Source: Akkermansiaceae bacterium UBA4589 (GTDB taxonomy: Bacteria > Verrucomicrobiota > Verrucomicrobiia > Verrucomicrobiales > Akkermansiaceae). Taken from it: DNA of 10,049 nt. Location of the stretch: contig DGJT01000057.1 in NCBI GenBank assembly GCA_002387565.1, positions 1-10,049 on the forward strand. Reading direction: 5' to 3'. Shown here piece after piece: positions 1 through 5,648 of the stretch. Each line of letters begins with the position of its first letter. Positions within the stretch are counted from its first letter, which is position 1. A program made the position numbers and the translations under genes. The notes under the pieces are model-generated. The model saw nothing but the letters and a program-made list of their open reading frames with translations, was not told where the DNA came from and searched no databases.

Positions 1-891
1 CTCAATGAAAGTCCTCTAGCTATTGCAACTGACGAGGCTAACGAGCAGCACTATGAATTGCCTACGGCATTTTTTTTAGGTTGCCTAGGCCCACACCTCA
101 AATATAGTAGTGGCTATTGGTTGGAGGGTGAAACTAGTGCAGATATTGAGCAGTCAGAGGCGCGTATGTTAAAGCTGACTTCAGAGAGGGCGCAATTAGC
201 TGATGGTCAGCGTATTTTAGAGCTAGGTTGCGGTTGGGGCTCATTGACTTTGTGGATGGCTCAGCATTACCCGCAGGCTCAAATCACCGCTATTTCTAAT
301 TCCAATACTCAGCGTGAGCATATCGAAGGACAGCTTAAACAGAGAAATTTGACTAATGTCACAGTCAAGACAGTTAACATGATAGATTATACAGGTGAGG
401 GGGACTCTGTGTTTGATAGGGTGGTATCAGTAGAGATGTTTGAACATATGAAGAACTATCAGTTACTACTTGAGCGAATTAGCCAATGGCTCAAGCCGAC
501 AGGAAAGCTTTTTGTACATATTTTTACCCACAAAGACACTTCTTATCATTATGAGGTGAAAGATGAAAATGATTGGATGAGCCGTTACTTCTTTACAGGC
601 GGTCAGATGCCATCCGATGATTTATTGCATTATTATCAGCAGCATCTCAAGTTGGCTGACCATTGGCAGGTGAGCGGCACTCATTACGAGAAGACAAGTA
701 ACGCTTGGCTCGCTCGTATGGATGCGCATAAGGCTGAACTCTTTCCCTTGATTCAAGAAACCTATGGCGAACATCAAGCCTTAAAATGGTGGGTGTATTG
801 GCGTGTGTTTTATATGGCTTGTGCCGAATTGTGGGGATTTGACCAAGGTGAGGAATGGTTTGTGTCACATTATTTATTTGAGAATAAATAA
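1..891 (+). CDS. SAM-dependent methyltransferase, CFA synthase / coclaurine N-methyltransferase-like (5' partial)
   Basis: The reading frame is open from base 1 to the TAA at 889-891, giving 296 residues with the N-terminus outside the window. A TTG at position 58 is not the real start: the family motif NEQHYELPTAFF begins upstream of it, at codon 14. Visible parts are the SAM-binding motif I ILELGCGWG (window residues 72-80), the VEMFEHM segment typical of the cyclopropane-fatty-acyl-phospholipid synthase superfamily (COG2230), and a C-terminal half with YFFTGGQMPS, DHWQVSG, ACAELWG and EEWFVSHYLF. These C-terminal motifs resemble the plant (S)-coclaurine N-methyltransferase branch more than E. 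coli Cfa. Family knowledge says such enzymes transfer a methyl group from SAM, to lipid acyl chains or to small amines. The bacterial substrate of this branch cannot be read from sequence. Family members are about 350 residues long, so roughly 50 to 60 residues are missing. It converges on the lipoprotein gene, 17 bases away. Confidence 0.9.
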   Translation, partial: LNESPLAIATDEANEQHYELPTAFFLGCLGPHLKYSSGYWLEGETSADIEQSEARMLKLTSERAQLADGQRILELGCGWGSLTLWMAQHYPQAQITAISNSNTQREHIEGQLKQRNLTNVTVKTVNMIDYTGEGDSVFDRVVSVEMFEHMKNYQLLLERISQWLKPTGKLFVHIFTHKDTSYHYEVKDENDWMSRYFFTGGQMPSDDLLHYYQQHLKLADHWQVSGTHYEKTSNAWLARMDAHKAELFPLIQETYGEHQALKWWVYWRVFYMACAELWGFDQGEEWFVSHYLFENK

Positions 892-893
892 AG

Positions 894-957
894 AAAAATG
901 ATGAGTTGCTACTGGCTTTTAACTCTCTGGAGTTGGAGCCAGTTGTAGTCTTCATCA
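894..957 (-). terminator. Intrinsic terminator of the lipoprotein gene, overlapping its coding end
   Basis: On the reverse strand a long imperfect hairpin is followed directly by a U-run. Outer stem TGATGA/TCATCA pairs 952-957 with 899-904. After an internal loop, ACTGGCT/AGCCAGT pairs 937-943 with 911-917, then AACTC/GAGTT pairs 921-925 with 930-934 around a 4-base loop. The five T residues read on the minus strand are the A residues at 894-898, and more U-rich sequence follows. The stop codon of the lipoprotein gene (909-911) and its last roughly 15 codons lie inside the structure. On the plus strand no U-run follows, so it looks like a one-way terminator for the minus-strand gene. Confidence 0.7.
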
Positions 958-1880
958 CTTATAGAGTTGGTGCTGATGGTGAACTGCTCTTGGTAAGGTG
1001 TTTCTAGTTTAATACTGCCAACTTGATAAAGAGTCATACGCGCAAATAGAGGGTAATCTAAGTTGTTAAGATTCCAAAATCTATAGCCATTACGTCGCTC
1101 CCGTTTTTGATTAGCTTTTATCTCTTGTTGAGCCAGCTTTAGGTTGCGTCTGAGTTCTTTTTGTAAATAGCTAGTGCTAGTTTTTATATAATTATGCTTA
1201 CCAATCAGGTTGCTGCTTGGTGTGTAAACAAAAAGTGTAGGGTAGGTTTTGACGCCTAGTTGATGGAGTAGCTTTTCTGTATGTTCTTTTTTCTTCGAGT
1301 AGAGAGTTTGATTAGGCTCTTGGATATTTTTGTCAATTTTGAGAGCGACAAAGTTGTTTACCACCCATTGGTTAAACTCAGTTTGTTTGATAAGATCATC
1401 GTAGAGTTTTTTGCTGTTAGGGCTGAGGCTTGTATAACTATTAGTGCACCAAATAAAGAGAGGTTTTTGTCTGCGCCTTGCTTCAGATAAAGCCTGATAG
1501 AAGCTTTCATGCCATCCATTATTGAGAATTGAATTGGAAGGCAGGTTGTTGAGCCTAGCTGCATTTTCTGAATCAGCAAAGATAAGAGTATCCTCTGAAT
1601 TATCTAGTTGATCAAAAGAGGTTATTTTTGTTGTGGTTTCTGATTGGCTGGATGATTGGCTTGAATTAGTTTCTTCATTCATACCATTGATGAGTCCTTT
1701 TGGCGTGCTGTCTTTAAGCCCCGTTTGACCTTTGATGTCATCTCTAAGTGCATCAGAATCAGTTGAAGGATTGGCTGTGCCTGTAGTTTGACAGCCTGTA
1801 AGAATAATAACTAAGGCATAAATGAGATAAATAGCTTCATTTTTTAGTTTTGAGGCTTGGTTTTTTGAGTGCTTTAGCAT
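909..1880 (-). CDS. Putative lipoprotein with degenerate thioredoxin-like fold and C-terminal SHD1-like domain
   Basis: A 323-residue protein. Residues 1-30 form a lipoprotein signal: basic start, hydrophobic stretch (16-27) and lipobox LTGC with Cys30, predicting lipid anchoring in the envelope. Residues 31-115 are a polar Ser/Thr/Gln/Asn-rich linker. Residues about 119-250 resemble a thioredoxin-fold domain of the DUF255/thioredoxin_7 type: a helix ending in RRQKPLFIWCTNS, then a segment like NFVALKID, then KTYPTLFVY with the conserved cis-proline (Pro214). The usual CXXC is absent: only Cys145 remains and no second cysteine follows, so ordinary disulfide exchange is unlikely. A basic helix (241-263) leads to residues 266-316, which match the pattern of SLA1-homology-domain-1-like modules (RFWNLNN, then a beta-rich segment, then ISDEDYNWL). 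The pairing is typical of PVC bacteria as I know them. The ATG at 1880 gives the full signal peptide; no Shine-Dalgarno precedes it. The exact role is unknown; a binding or scaffold function is a guess. Confidence 0.8.
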   Translation of the reverse strand: MLKHSKNQASKLKNEAIYLIYALVIILTGCQTTGTANPSTDSDALRDDIKGQTGLKDSTPKGLINGMNEETNSSQSSSQSETTTKITSFDQLDNSEDTLIFADSENAARLNNLPSNSILNNGWHESFYQALSEARRRQKPLFIWCTNSYTSLSPNSKKLYDDLIKQTEFNQWVVNNFVALKIDKNIQEPNQTLYSKKKEHTEKLLHQLGVKTYPTLFVYTPSSNLIGKHNYIKTSTSYLQKELRRNLKLAQQEIKANQKRERRNGYRFWNLNNLDYPLFARMTLYQVGSIKLETPYQEQFTISTNSISDEDYNWLQLQRVKSQ

Positions 1881-1899
1881 AGAAATTTAGAACTTCTGC

Positions 1900-1928
1900 A
1901 TTCTAGCAGGCGTTAGTAACATAGTTAA
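1900..1928 (-). promoter_or_regulatory. Candidate sigma70-type promoter for the lipoprotein gene
   Basis: On the minus strand TTAACT (1928-1923, 4 of 6 matches to TTGACA) and TAGAAT (1905-1900, 5 of 6 matches to TATAAT) are separated by 17 bases. Transcription would start near 1893, leaving a leader of only about a dozen bases before the ATG at 1880. The whole divergent gap (1881-1939) also holds two small dyads, AGAAcTTCT (1889-1897) and GTTAgTAAC (1912-1920), which could be operator half-sites or chance. I could not assign a convincing promoter for the divergent antiporter gene in this gap. Confidence 0.35.
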
Positions 1929-1939
1929 TAATATTTACA

Positions 1940-3631
1940 ATGAATTCAATATTTAAATTTAAAGGTTTACTCATTATAGTCGTAGCAGCTATATCCATGT
2001 TATCATTAGCTCATGCAGCAGGAGGCCCAGCTAAGGTGGACTATGCTTACCCCGATAAAAAGCAAGCAGCCAAGTTTCCAGTTCCTAATAGTTACTATGA
2101 ATCATCAGAGGGCAAATCTATGGGGGAGATCCTTATGTCTCGCATTCAAAAAGATCCTTTTAACTTGGTGGCGACTATCATTTTCTTCTTAGCTATTTTC
2201 CACACATTTGCCGCAGCCAAGTTTAATAACATGGCGCATCACTTTGAGCTTGAGCATAGAGCTAAAATTGCCAAAGAAGGGCGTCGAGCAGAAGACAAAC
2301 CACATGACGATGCTGAAGATGATGTTTCGTTTAAAGCGTCATTATTCCATTTCTTGGGTGAGATTGAGGCTATTTTTGGTATTTGGGTGATTGCGCTTGC
2401 AGGAGCCGCTAGTTATTTTTACTCATGGGCTGACTTTAAAAAGTATGTCTCTGTAGATAAGTATTTTGCTGAGCCTGTATTTGTGGTGATTATTATGGCG
2501 ATTGCTGCCTCGAGACCTGTATTGAAGTTTTCTGAGCAAGTCATGGCTCAAGTAGCTAAGTTGGGCAAATCGACACCTCTTGCTTGGTGGTTGAGCGTAT
2601 TGACTGTGGCTCCTATCTTGGGTTCATTTATTACAGAGCCTGCAGCTATGACTATTGCCGCTTTACTACTTTCTAAGAAATTCTATAGCTTCGATATCTC
2701 TAACAAGCTCAAGTACGCAACACTTGGTTTGCTCTTTGTGAATATTTCTGTGGGTGGTACTTTGACTCACTTTGCAGCACCTCCAGTGCTTATGGTTGCA
2801 GGAACGTGGGATTGGAATATGGTGGACTTGCTGCTGAACTTTGGTTGGAAATCTGTGATTGGTATTATAGTGTCTAACCTTATTTACGTATTGATTTTTG
2901 CTAAAGAGCTCAAAGGTTTATCTACGCAAAAGTCTGCATCAGACAGTAGTGAGGCTCTCTCGTGGGAAGACCGTGACGAACCAATCCCTGCATGGGTAAC
3001 AATAGTTCACTTATTCTTCTTGGCTTGGACTGTGATGAATGTGCATGATCCCGTATTGTTCGTATTAGGTTTCTTATTCTTCCTCGCTTTTGTAACAGCG
3101 ACCAATCATCATCAAAATCGTATCAGCCTTAAGACGCCACTCTTAGTTGGTTTCTTCTTGGCGGGACTTGTGATTCATGGTGGTTGCCAAGGTTGGTGGA
3201 TTGACCCAATTATTCGCTCACTTAGTGACGGAACTCTGATGGTGGGCGCAACTATTTTGACAGCCTTTAATGATAATGCTGCAATCACTTATCTCGCATC
3301 ACAGGTGCAAGGCATCAGTGATGGAGCCAAATATGCTGTCGTAGCTGGTGCTGTTGCAGGTGGAGGTTTGACCGTGATTGCAAACGCTCCTAACCCAGCG
3401 GGTCAGAGTATCTTGTCTAAGCACTTTAAAGAAGGTGTATCTCCATTAGGTTTGCTCTTAGGCGCCTTAATTCCAACAGTGGTGGTTTTTGTTTTTCTTT
3501 TACTCTTACCAAGTTTGAGCCCACATCACAAAGTAGGGCCGAGCTATAAAAAGGATAAGAACCCACAGCATGTCAAACATGAGGTAGCACCTAAGCCTGC
3601 GGTGGGTGTTCAAGTTACGGTCAAGCATTAA
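1940..3631 (+). CDS. Putative Na+/H+ antiporter (PF07399-like, ion transporter superfamily)
   Basis: A 563-residue polytopic membrane protein. Residues 1-26 look like a cleavable signal peptide ending LSLAHA. A short extracytoplasmic stretch leads to the first membrane helix (about 73-91), followed by a highly charged loop (94-130, with HH, KEGRR and DDAEDD). About ten further hydrophobic segments follow. Family-like signatures are FITEPAAM (230-237), NISVGGTLTHFAAPP (268-282), FNDNAAITYLASQ (443-455) and ANAPNPAG (481-488). They resemble re-entrant and helix-break motifs of NhaD-like and other ion transporter (IT) superfamily carriers, with acidic or amide residues near helix breaks. The tail (527-563) is hydrophilic, Lys/His-rich. 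The expected role is exchange of H+ for Na+ across the cytoplasmic membrane; family assignment is from memory of motifs, and ion specificity is not proven by sequence. The gene ends 15 bases before riboflavin synthase, so both are probably cotranscribed. No Shine-Dalgarno is seen before the ATG. Confidence 0.8.
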   Translation: MNSIFKFKGLLIIVVAAISMLSLAHAAGGPAKVDYAYPDKKQAAKFPVPNSYYESSEGKSMGEILMSRIQKDPFNLVATIIFFLAIFHTFAAAKFNNMAHHFELEHRAKIAKEGRRAEDKPHDDAEDDVSFKASLFHFLGEIEAIFGIWVIALAGAASYFYSWADFKKYVSVDKYFAEPVFVVIIMAIAASRPVLKFSEQVMAQVAKLGKSTPLAWWLSVLTVAPILGSFITEPAAMTIAALLLSKKFYSFDISNKLKYATLGLLFVNISVGGTLTHFAAPPVLMVAGTWDWNMVDLLLNFGWKSVIGIIVSNLIYVLIFAKELKGLSTQKSASDSSEALSWEDRDEPIPAWVTIVHLFFLAWTVMNVHDPVLFVLGFLFFLAFVTATNHHQNRISLKTPLLVGFFLAGLVIHGGCQGWWIDPIIRSLSDGTLMVGATILTAFNDNAAITYLASQVQGISDGAKYAVVAGAVAGGGLTVIANAPNPAGQSILSKHFKEGVSPLGLLLGALIPTVVVFVFLLLLPSLSPHHKVGPSYKKDKNPQHVKHEVAPKPAVGVQVTVKH

Positions 3632-3646
3632 TTTGTTATTAATTCT

Positions 3647-4252
3647 ATGTTCACTGGATTAGTAGAGTCTGTAGCTACCGTAGAGGCTTTAGATATCACA
3701 GGTGATCAAGCAACACTCATTCTGAATATTGAGTTTGCGGATGAATTATCGTTAGGTGACTCAGTAGCCATTAATGGTTGCTGCTTAACAGTGGAAGAGC
3801 TGCTTGATTCAAGTCAAGTGGCTTTTCATGTTTTGGAGCAGACGCTCAAGGTAACTAGCCTAGGTGATTTAGGGGCAGGTTCTCTAGTTAATGTAGAGAG
3901 AGCTATGCTCATGAACGCTCGATTAGGGGGGCATATTGTACAAGGGCATGTCGATGCTATTGGTAAGGTCGTGGCATTTAATCAGCAGGGCGAGGATTGG
4001 CAGTGGTCTGTCGAGTTTCCAGATGAATTAGCCGATTTTATTATTCACAAGGGTTCTATCACCGTAGACGGAATGTCACTTACTGTTGCCGAGCTAGACA
4101 AACAATCACGAGTCATTACTATTTATATCACTCCTCATACTTACAAGGTGACGCATTTGCCACAAATGCAGGTGGGGAAAGTCGTTAATCTTGAGGCAGA
4201 TTTAATTGCAAAGTACGTACAAAACATGGTTCTACCTTACCAAGATAAATAG
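3647..4252 (+). CDS. ribE: Riboflavin synthase, alpha subunit
   Basis: The 201-residue protein starts with MFTGLVE, the family hallmark, where the N-terminal Phe and Thr help form the active site. It shows the usual two homologous lumazine-binding barrels. The first (1 to about 93) contains DSVAINGCCLTV (38-49); the second (about 94-190) starts with GGHIVQGHVDA (94-104) and has GSITVDGMSLTV (136-147). A short tail (190-201) would correspond to the trimerisation helix. The enzyme converts two 6,7-dimethyl-8-ribityllumazine molecules to riboflavin plus a pyrimidine product, the last step of riboflavin synthesis, in the cytoplasm. Length is slightly below the E. coli protein (213). It follows the antiporter by 15 bases without its own visible ribosome binding site and is not accompanied by other rib genes. 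I saw no FMN riboswitch in the short gap before it. In some genomes this gene is named ribC. Confidence 0.96.
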   Translation: MFTGLVESVATVEALDITGDQATLILNIEFADELSLGDSVAINGCCLTVEELLDSSQVAFHVLEQTLKVTSLGDLGAGSLVNVERAMLMNARLGGHIVQGHVDAIGKVVAFNQQGEDWQWSVEFPDELADFIIHKGSITVDGMSLTVAELDKQSRVITIYITPHTYKVTHLPQMQVGKVVNLEADLIAKYVQNMVLPYQDK

Positions 4253-4308
4253 GTTTTTCAATTACCTAATACAGGTTCAATCTTTTTTAAATAATTCCAC
4301 AATTTAAC

Positions 4309-4337
4309 TTGATTCTTTTGTGAGCATTGCTTATTAG
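4309..4337 (+). promoter_or_regulatory. Candidate promoter of the ATP synthase operon
   Basis: TTGATT (4309-4314) and TATTAG (4332-4337) lie 17 bases apart, each matching the sigma70 consensus at four of six positions with ideal spacing. A start near 4344 would give a leader of about 34 bases before atpB. It sits in the 125-base gap (4253-4377), the longest non-coding stretch in the window and the natural place for an operon promoter. The remainder of the gap is AT-rich, with a short ACCT/AGGT inverted repeat (4264-4276) followed by a T-run (4283-4288) that might weakly terminate ribE transcription. Confidence 0.45.
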
Positions 4338-4363
4338 AAGGCACGAAATTCAAGTTTTTGTTT

Positions 4364-4369
4364 AGAGGA
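4364..4369 (+). promoter_or_regulatory. Shine-Dalgarno sequence of atpB
   Basis: AGAGGA ends 8 bases before the ATG at 4378, a good match and spacing to the 16S rRNA anti-Shine-Dalgarno. It supports the chosen atpB start. It is unusual here because no other complete or partial gene with a visible start in this window has a comparable site. Confidence 0.6.
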
Positions 4370-4377
4370 TAAAAATT

Positions 4378-5283
4378 ATGCAAGTTAAATCATTTTTTTC
4401 AGGACGTATATTAGCAGGTTTGGCTTGTGCTTTTTCATGTATTTCAAGCATGTCTCTAGCTGCTGCAGGTAGTGGTGATGAAGGTCATAAATTTGATCAC
4501 CTGCCTAAGCATGCCGAGAAATTAGCTGTTTTTGATTTAGGAGGATTTCAGTATTCTATTACTAACTCTATGGTTGCGTGGTGGATTGTTTCAGTCCTTT
4601 TAATCGTTATTGCTCAATTAGTAAGCCGTAAGGTCTCCATTATTCCTTCTAAATTCATTAATGCTGTTGAGTCGTTAGTAGAGTTTTTGTTTAACTTTTA
4701 TGAGAGTATCGTTGGTTATAGTTTAGCTAAGAAGACTTTTGGGTTTTTAGGTGGTACATTTATTCTTATATTGGTCTCTAACTACGCCGGCTTACTTCCA
4801 GGTGTTGGTACAATGGGGTGGATGCTTTCAGGTGATGGGGTAGATCCGCATGATACTTTTAGACCATTTTTGCGTGGTGCTAACGCAGATATTAATACTA
4901 CTGCTGCTATGGCTTTTTCATTCTTCTTCTTTTGGTGGTATGTATCGCTTAAGGAGGTAGGGGCTAAATATTTCTTTTCTCATATCTTCTTGCCTTCAGG
5001 TGTGCAAGGTATCATGTGGTGGGCCTTTCTCCCAATCTTCTTCTTTGTAGGTTGTTTGGAAATGGTTTCATTTGTGATTCGTTCTGTGGTATTAACATTC
5101 CGTCTTTATGGTAATATTTTTGCTGGAGAAACCTTAATTGAGACGATGGCTCATATGCATATCTTAGCTCCTTTACCTTTTTACTTTATGGAATTGCTTG
5201 TAGGTTTCTTGCAAGCATTAGTATTCACACTTTTGTGTGCTGTTTTTCTTAATCTTAGCTGTTCAAAAGACGAGGCACACTAA
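4378..5283 (+). CDS. atpB: F-type ATP synthase subunit a
   Basis: The 301-residue Fo stator subunit provides the half-channels that pass ions to and from the c ring. The diagnostic motif is TFRLYGNIFAGE (240-251), where Arg242 corresponds to the essential arginine (Arg210 of E. coli). LQALVFTLLCAVFL (278-291) is the last membrane helix with the usual Gln. Membrane helices lie at about 62-84, 119-140, 174-190, 212-236 and 262-293. Residues 1-29 look like a secretory signal (basic start, hydrophobic core, SLAAA); E. coli a has no such peptide, and it partly explains the extra length over the 271-residue E. coli protein. A loop at 141-172 is also long. The gene is first in the operon, preceded by a promoter candidate and the one clear Shine-Dalgarno. 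No atpI precedes it. Confidence 0.96.
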   Translation: MQVKSFFSGRILAGLACAFSCISSMSLAAAGSGDEGHKFDHLPKHAEKLAVFDLGGFQYSITNSMVAWWIVSVLLIVIAQLVSRKVSIIPSKFINAVESLVEFLFNFYESIVGYSLAKKTFGFLGGTFILILVSNYAGLLPGVGTMGWMLSGDGVDPHDTFRPFLRGANADINTTAAMAFSFFFFWWYVSLKEVGAKYFFSHIFLPSGVQGIMWWAFLPIFFFVGCLEMVSFVIRSVVLTFRLYGNIFAGETLIETMAHMHILAPLPFYFMELLVGFLQALVFTLLCAVFLNLSCSKDEAH

Positions 5284-5295
5284 TTCTAAACCCTT

Positions 5296-5340
5296 TTTTC
5301 AAGCAGACCATGGCGGAGTTAGATCTGTGGGGCTTGAAAA
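5296..5340 (+). promoter_or_regulatory. Intercistronic RNA hairpin between atpB and atpE
   Basis: A perfect 9-base inverted repeat, TTTTCAAGC (5296-5304) and GCTTGAAAA (5332-5340), encloses 27 bases. A second helix inside it, CCATGG (5308-5313) with CTGTGG (5325-5330), can pair with two G-U pairs, so the element may fold into one two-part stem. The downstream arm is followed by A-rich sequence, not a U-run, so it is not a canonical terminator. It may stabilise the mRNA 5' end after processing or tune translation of the c subunit; that role is inferred. Confidence 0.6.
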
Positions 5341-5360
5341 CTAAACTAAACTAAATTAAA
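5341..5360 (+). repeat. Short AT-rich pentamer repeat in the atpE leader
   Basis: CTAAA occurs three times in tandem, followed by the variant TTAAA, ending 5 bases before the atpE ATG. The region has no Shine-Dalgarno and little ability to fold, so it may serve as a single-stranded ribosome or protein S1 landing site. Simple AT-rich drift is an alternative explanation. Confidence 0.5.
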
Positions 5361-5365
5361 TTATT

Positions 5366-5584
5366 ATGACATTGTTAAACGTATTAGCAGAAATTAATGG
5401 TAACATTACAGGAGCCGTTGCAGCTATTGGTGCAACTATTGGTATTGGTCTTATTGGTAGCAAGGCTGCTGAGTCAACTGGACGTAACCCAAGTGCTTCA
5501 GGTAAAGTTCTTGCGATTTCAATCGTATTAGCAGCTCTTATTGAAGGTGCTTTGATTATTGCACTCCTTTTGGGAGCTAAGTAA
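5366..5584 (+). CDS. atpE: F-type ATP synthase subunit c
   Basis: A 72-residue two-helix hairpin protein that assembles into the rotating membrane ring. Helix 1 spans about 12-34 with a glycine-rich GATIGIGLIG (22-31) packing motif. The polar loop carries STGRNP (37-42), with the conserved Arg-x-Pro that contacts gamma/epsilon. Helix 2 (about 47-70) has the ion-binding carboxylate Glu60. The positions that coordinate sodium in Na+-type rings (a Gln in helix 1, a Ser or Thr after the Glu in helix 2) are Ile27 and Gly61 here, which points to proton coupling. The length is slightly below E. coli c (79). The gene is flanked by the two hairpins described separately and has no Shine-Dalgarno. Confidence 0.97.
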   Translation: MTLLNVLAEINGNITGAVAAIGATIGIGLIGSKAAESTGRNPSASGKVLAISIVLAALIEGALIIALLLGAK

Positions 5585-5592
5585 TTCCGATT

Positions 5593-5623
5593 TGATGTCT
5601 CAGTCGTAAAGGCTGAGACATCA
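5593..5623 (+). promoter_or_regulatory. Strong intercistronic RNA hairpin between atpE and atpF
   Basis: A perfect 11-base inverted repeat pairs TGATGTCTCAG (5593-5603) with CTGAGACATCA (5613-5623) around 9 bases, which can tighten to 13 pairs (one G-U) and a 5-base loop. It starts 9 bases after the atpE stop and ends 25 bases before the atpF start. No uninterrupted T-run follows, only moderately U-rich sequence, so it is more likely a 3' stabiliser, processing site or partial attenuator than a full terminator; the operon must be read through. Confidence 0.7.
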
Positions 5624-5648
5624 TAATGTCATATATTCTTCTATTCTT

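Noticed and set aside
58..60. TTG as the start of the methyltransferase
   Set aside because: The frame continues upstream to the window edge and encodes family-conserved residues (NEQHYE), so the true start lies outside the window.
647..958. Reverse-strand open frame of 103 codons
   Set aside because: It lies opposite the conserved C-terminal half of the methyltransferase, has no recognisable domain and runs through the terminator hairpin; a shadow of the real gene.
1281..1579. Open frames on both strands inside the lipoprotein gene (1281-1490 plus, 1358-1579 minus)
   Set aside because: They overlap the thioredoxin-like coding region out of frame, show no family features and have no start signals.
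1929..1934. TAATAT as a -10 box that would give a leaderless antiporter transcript
   Set aside because: Spacing would put the start of transcription at the ATG, but no -35 match lies 16-18 bases upstream and AT-rich sequence makes such hexamers common.
3632..3646. FMN riboswitch controlling ribE
   Set aside because: The gap is only 15 bases and nothing like the conserved RFN element is present there or in the short gap before the antiporter.
4264..4288. Weak terminator after ribE (ACCT/AGGT stem plus T-run)
   Set aside because: The stem is only four base pairs, and an upstream AGGT (4251-4254) can pair with the same ACCT. Too weak to call, though a terminator here would fit the layout.
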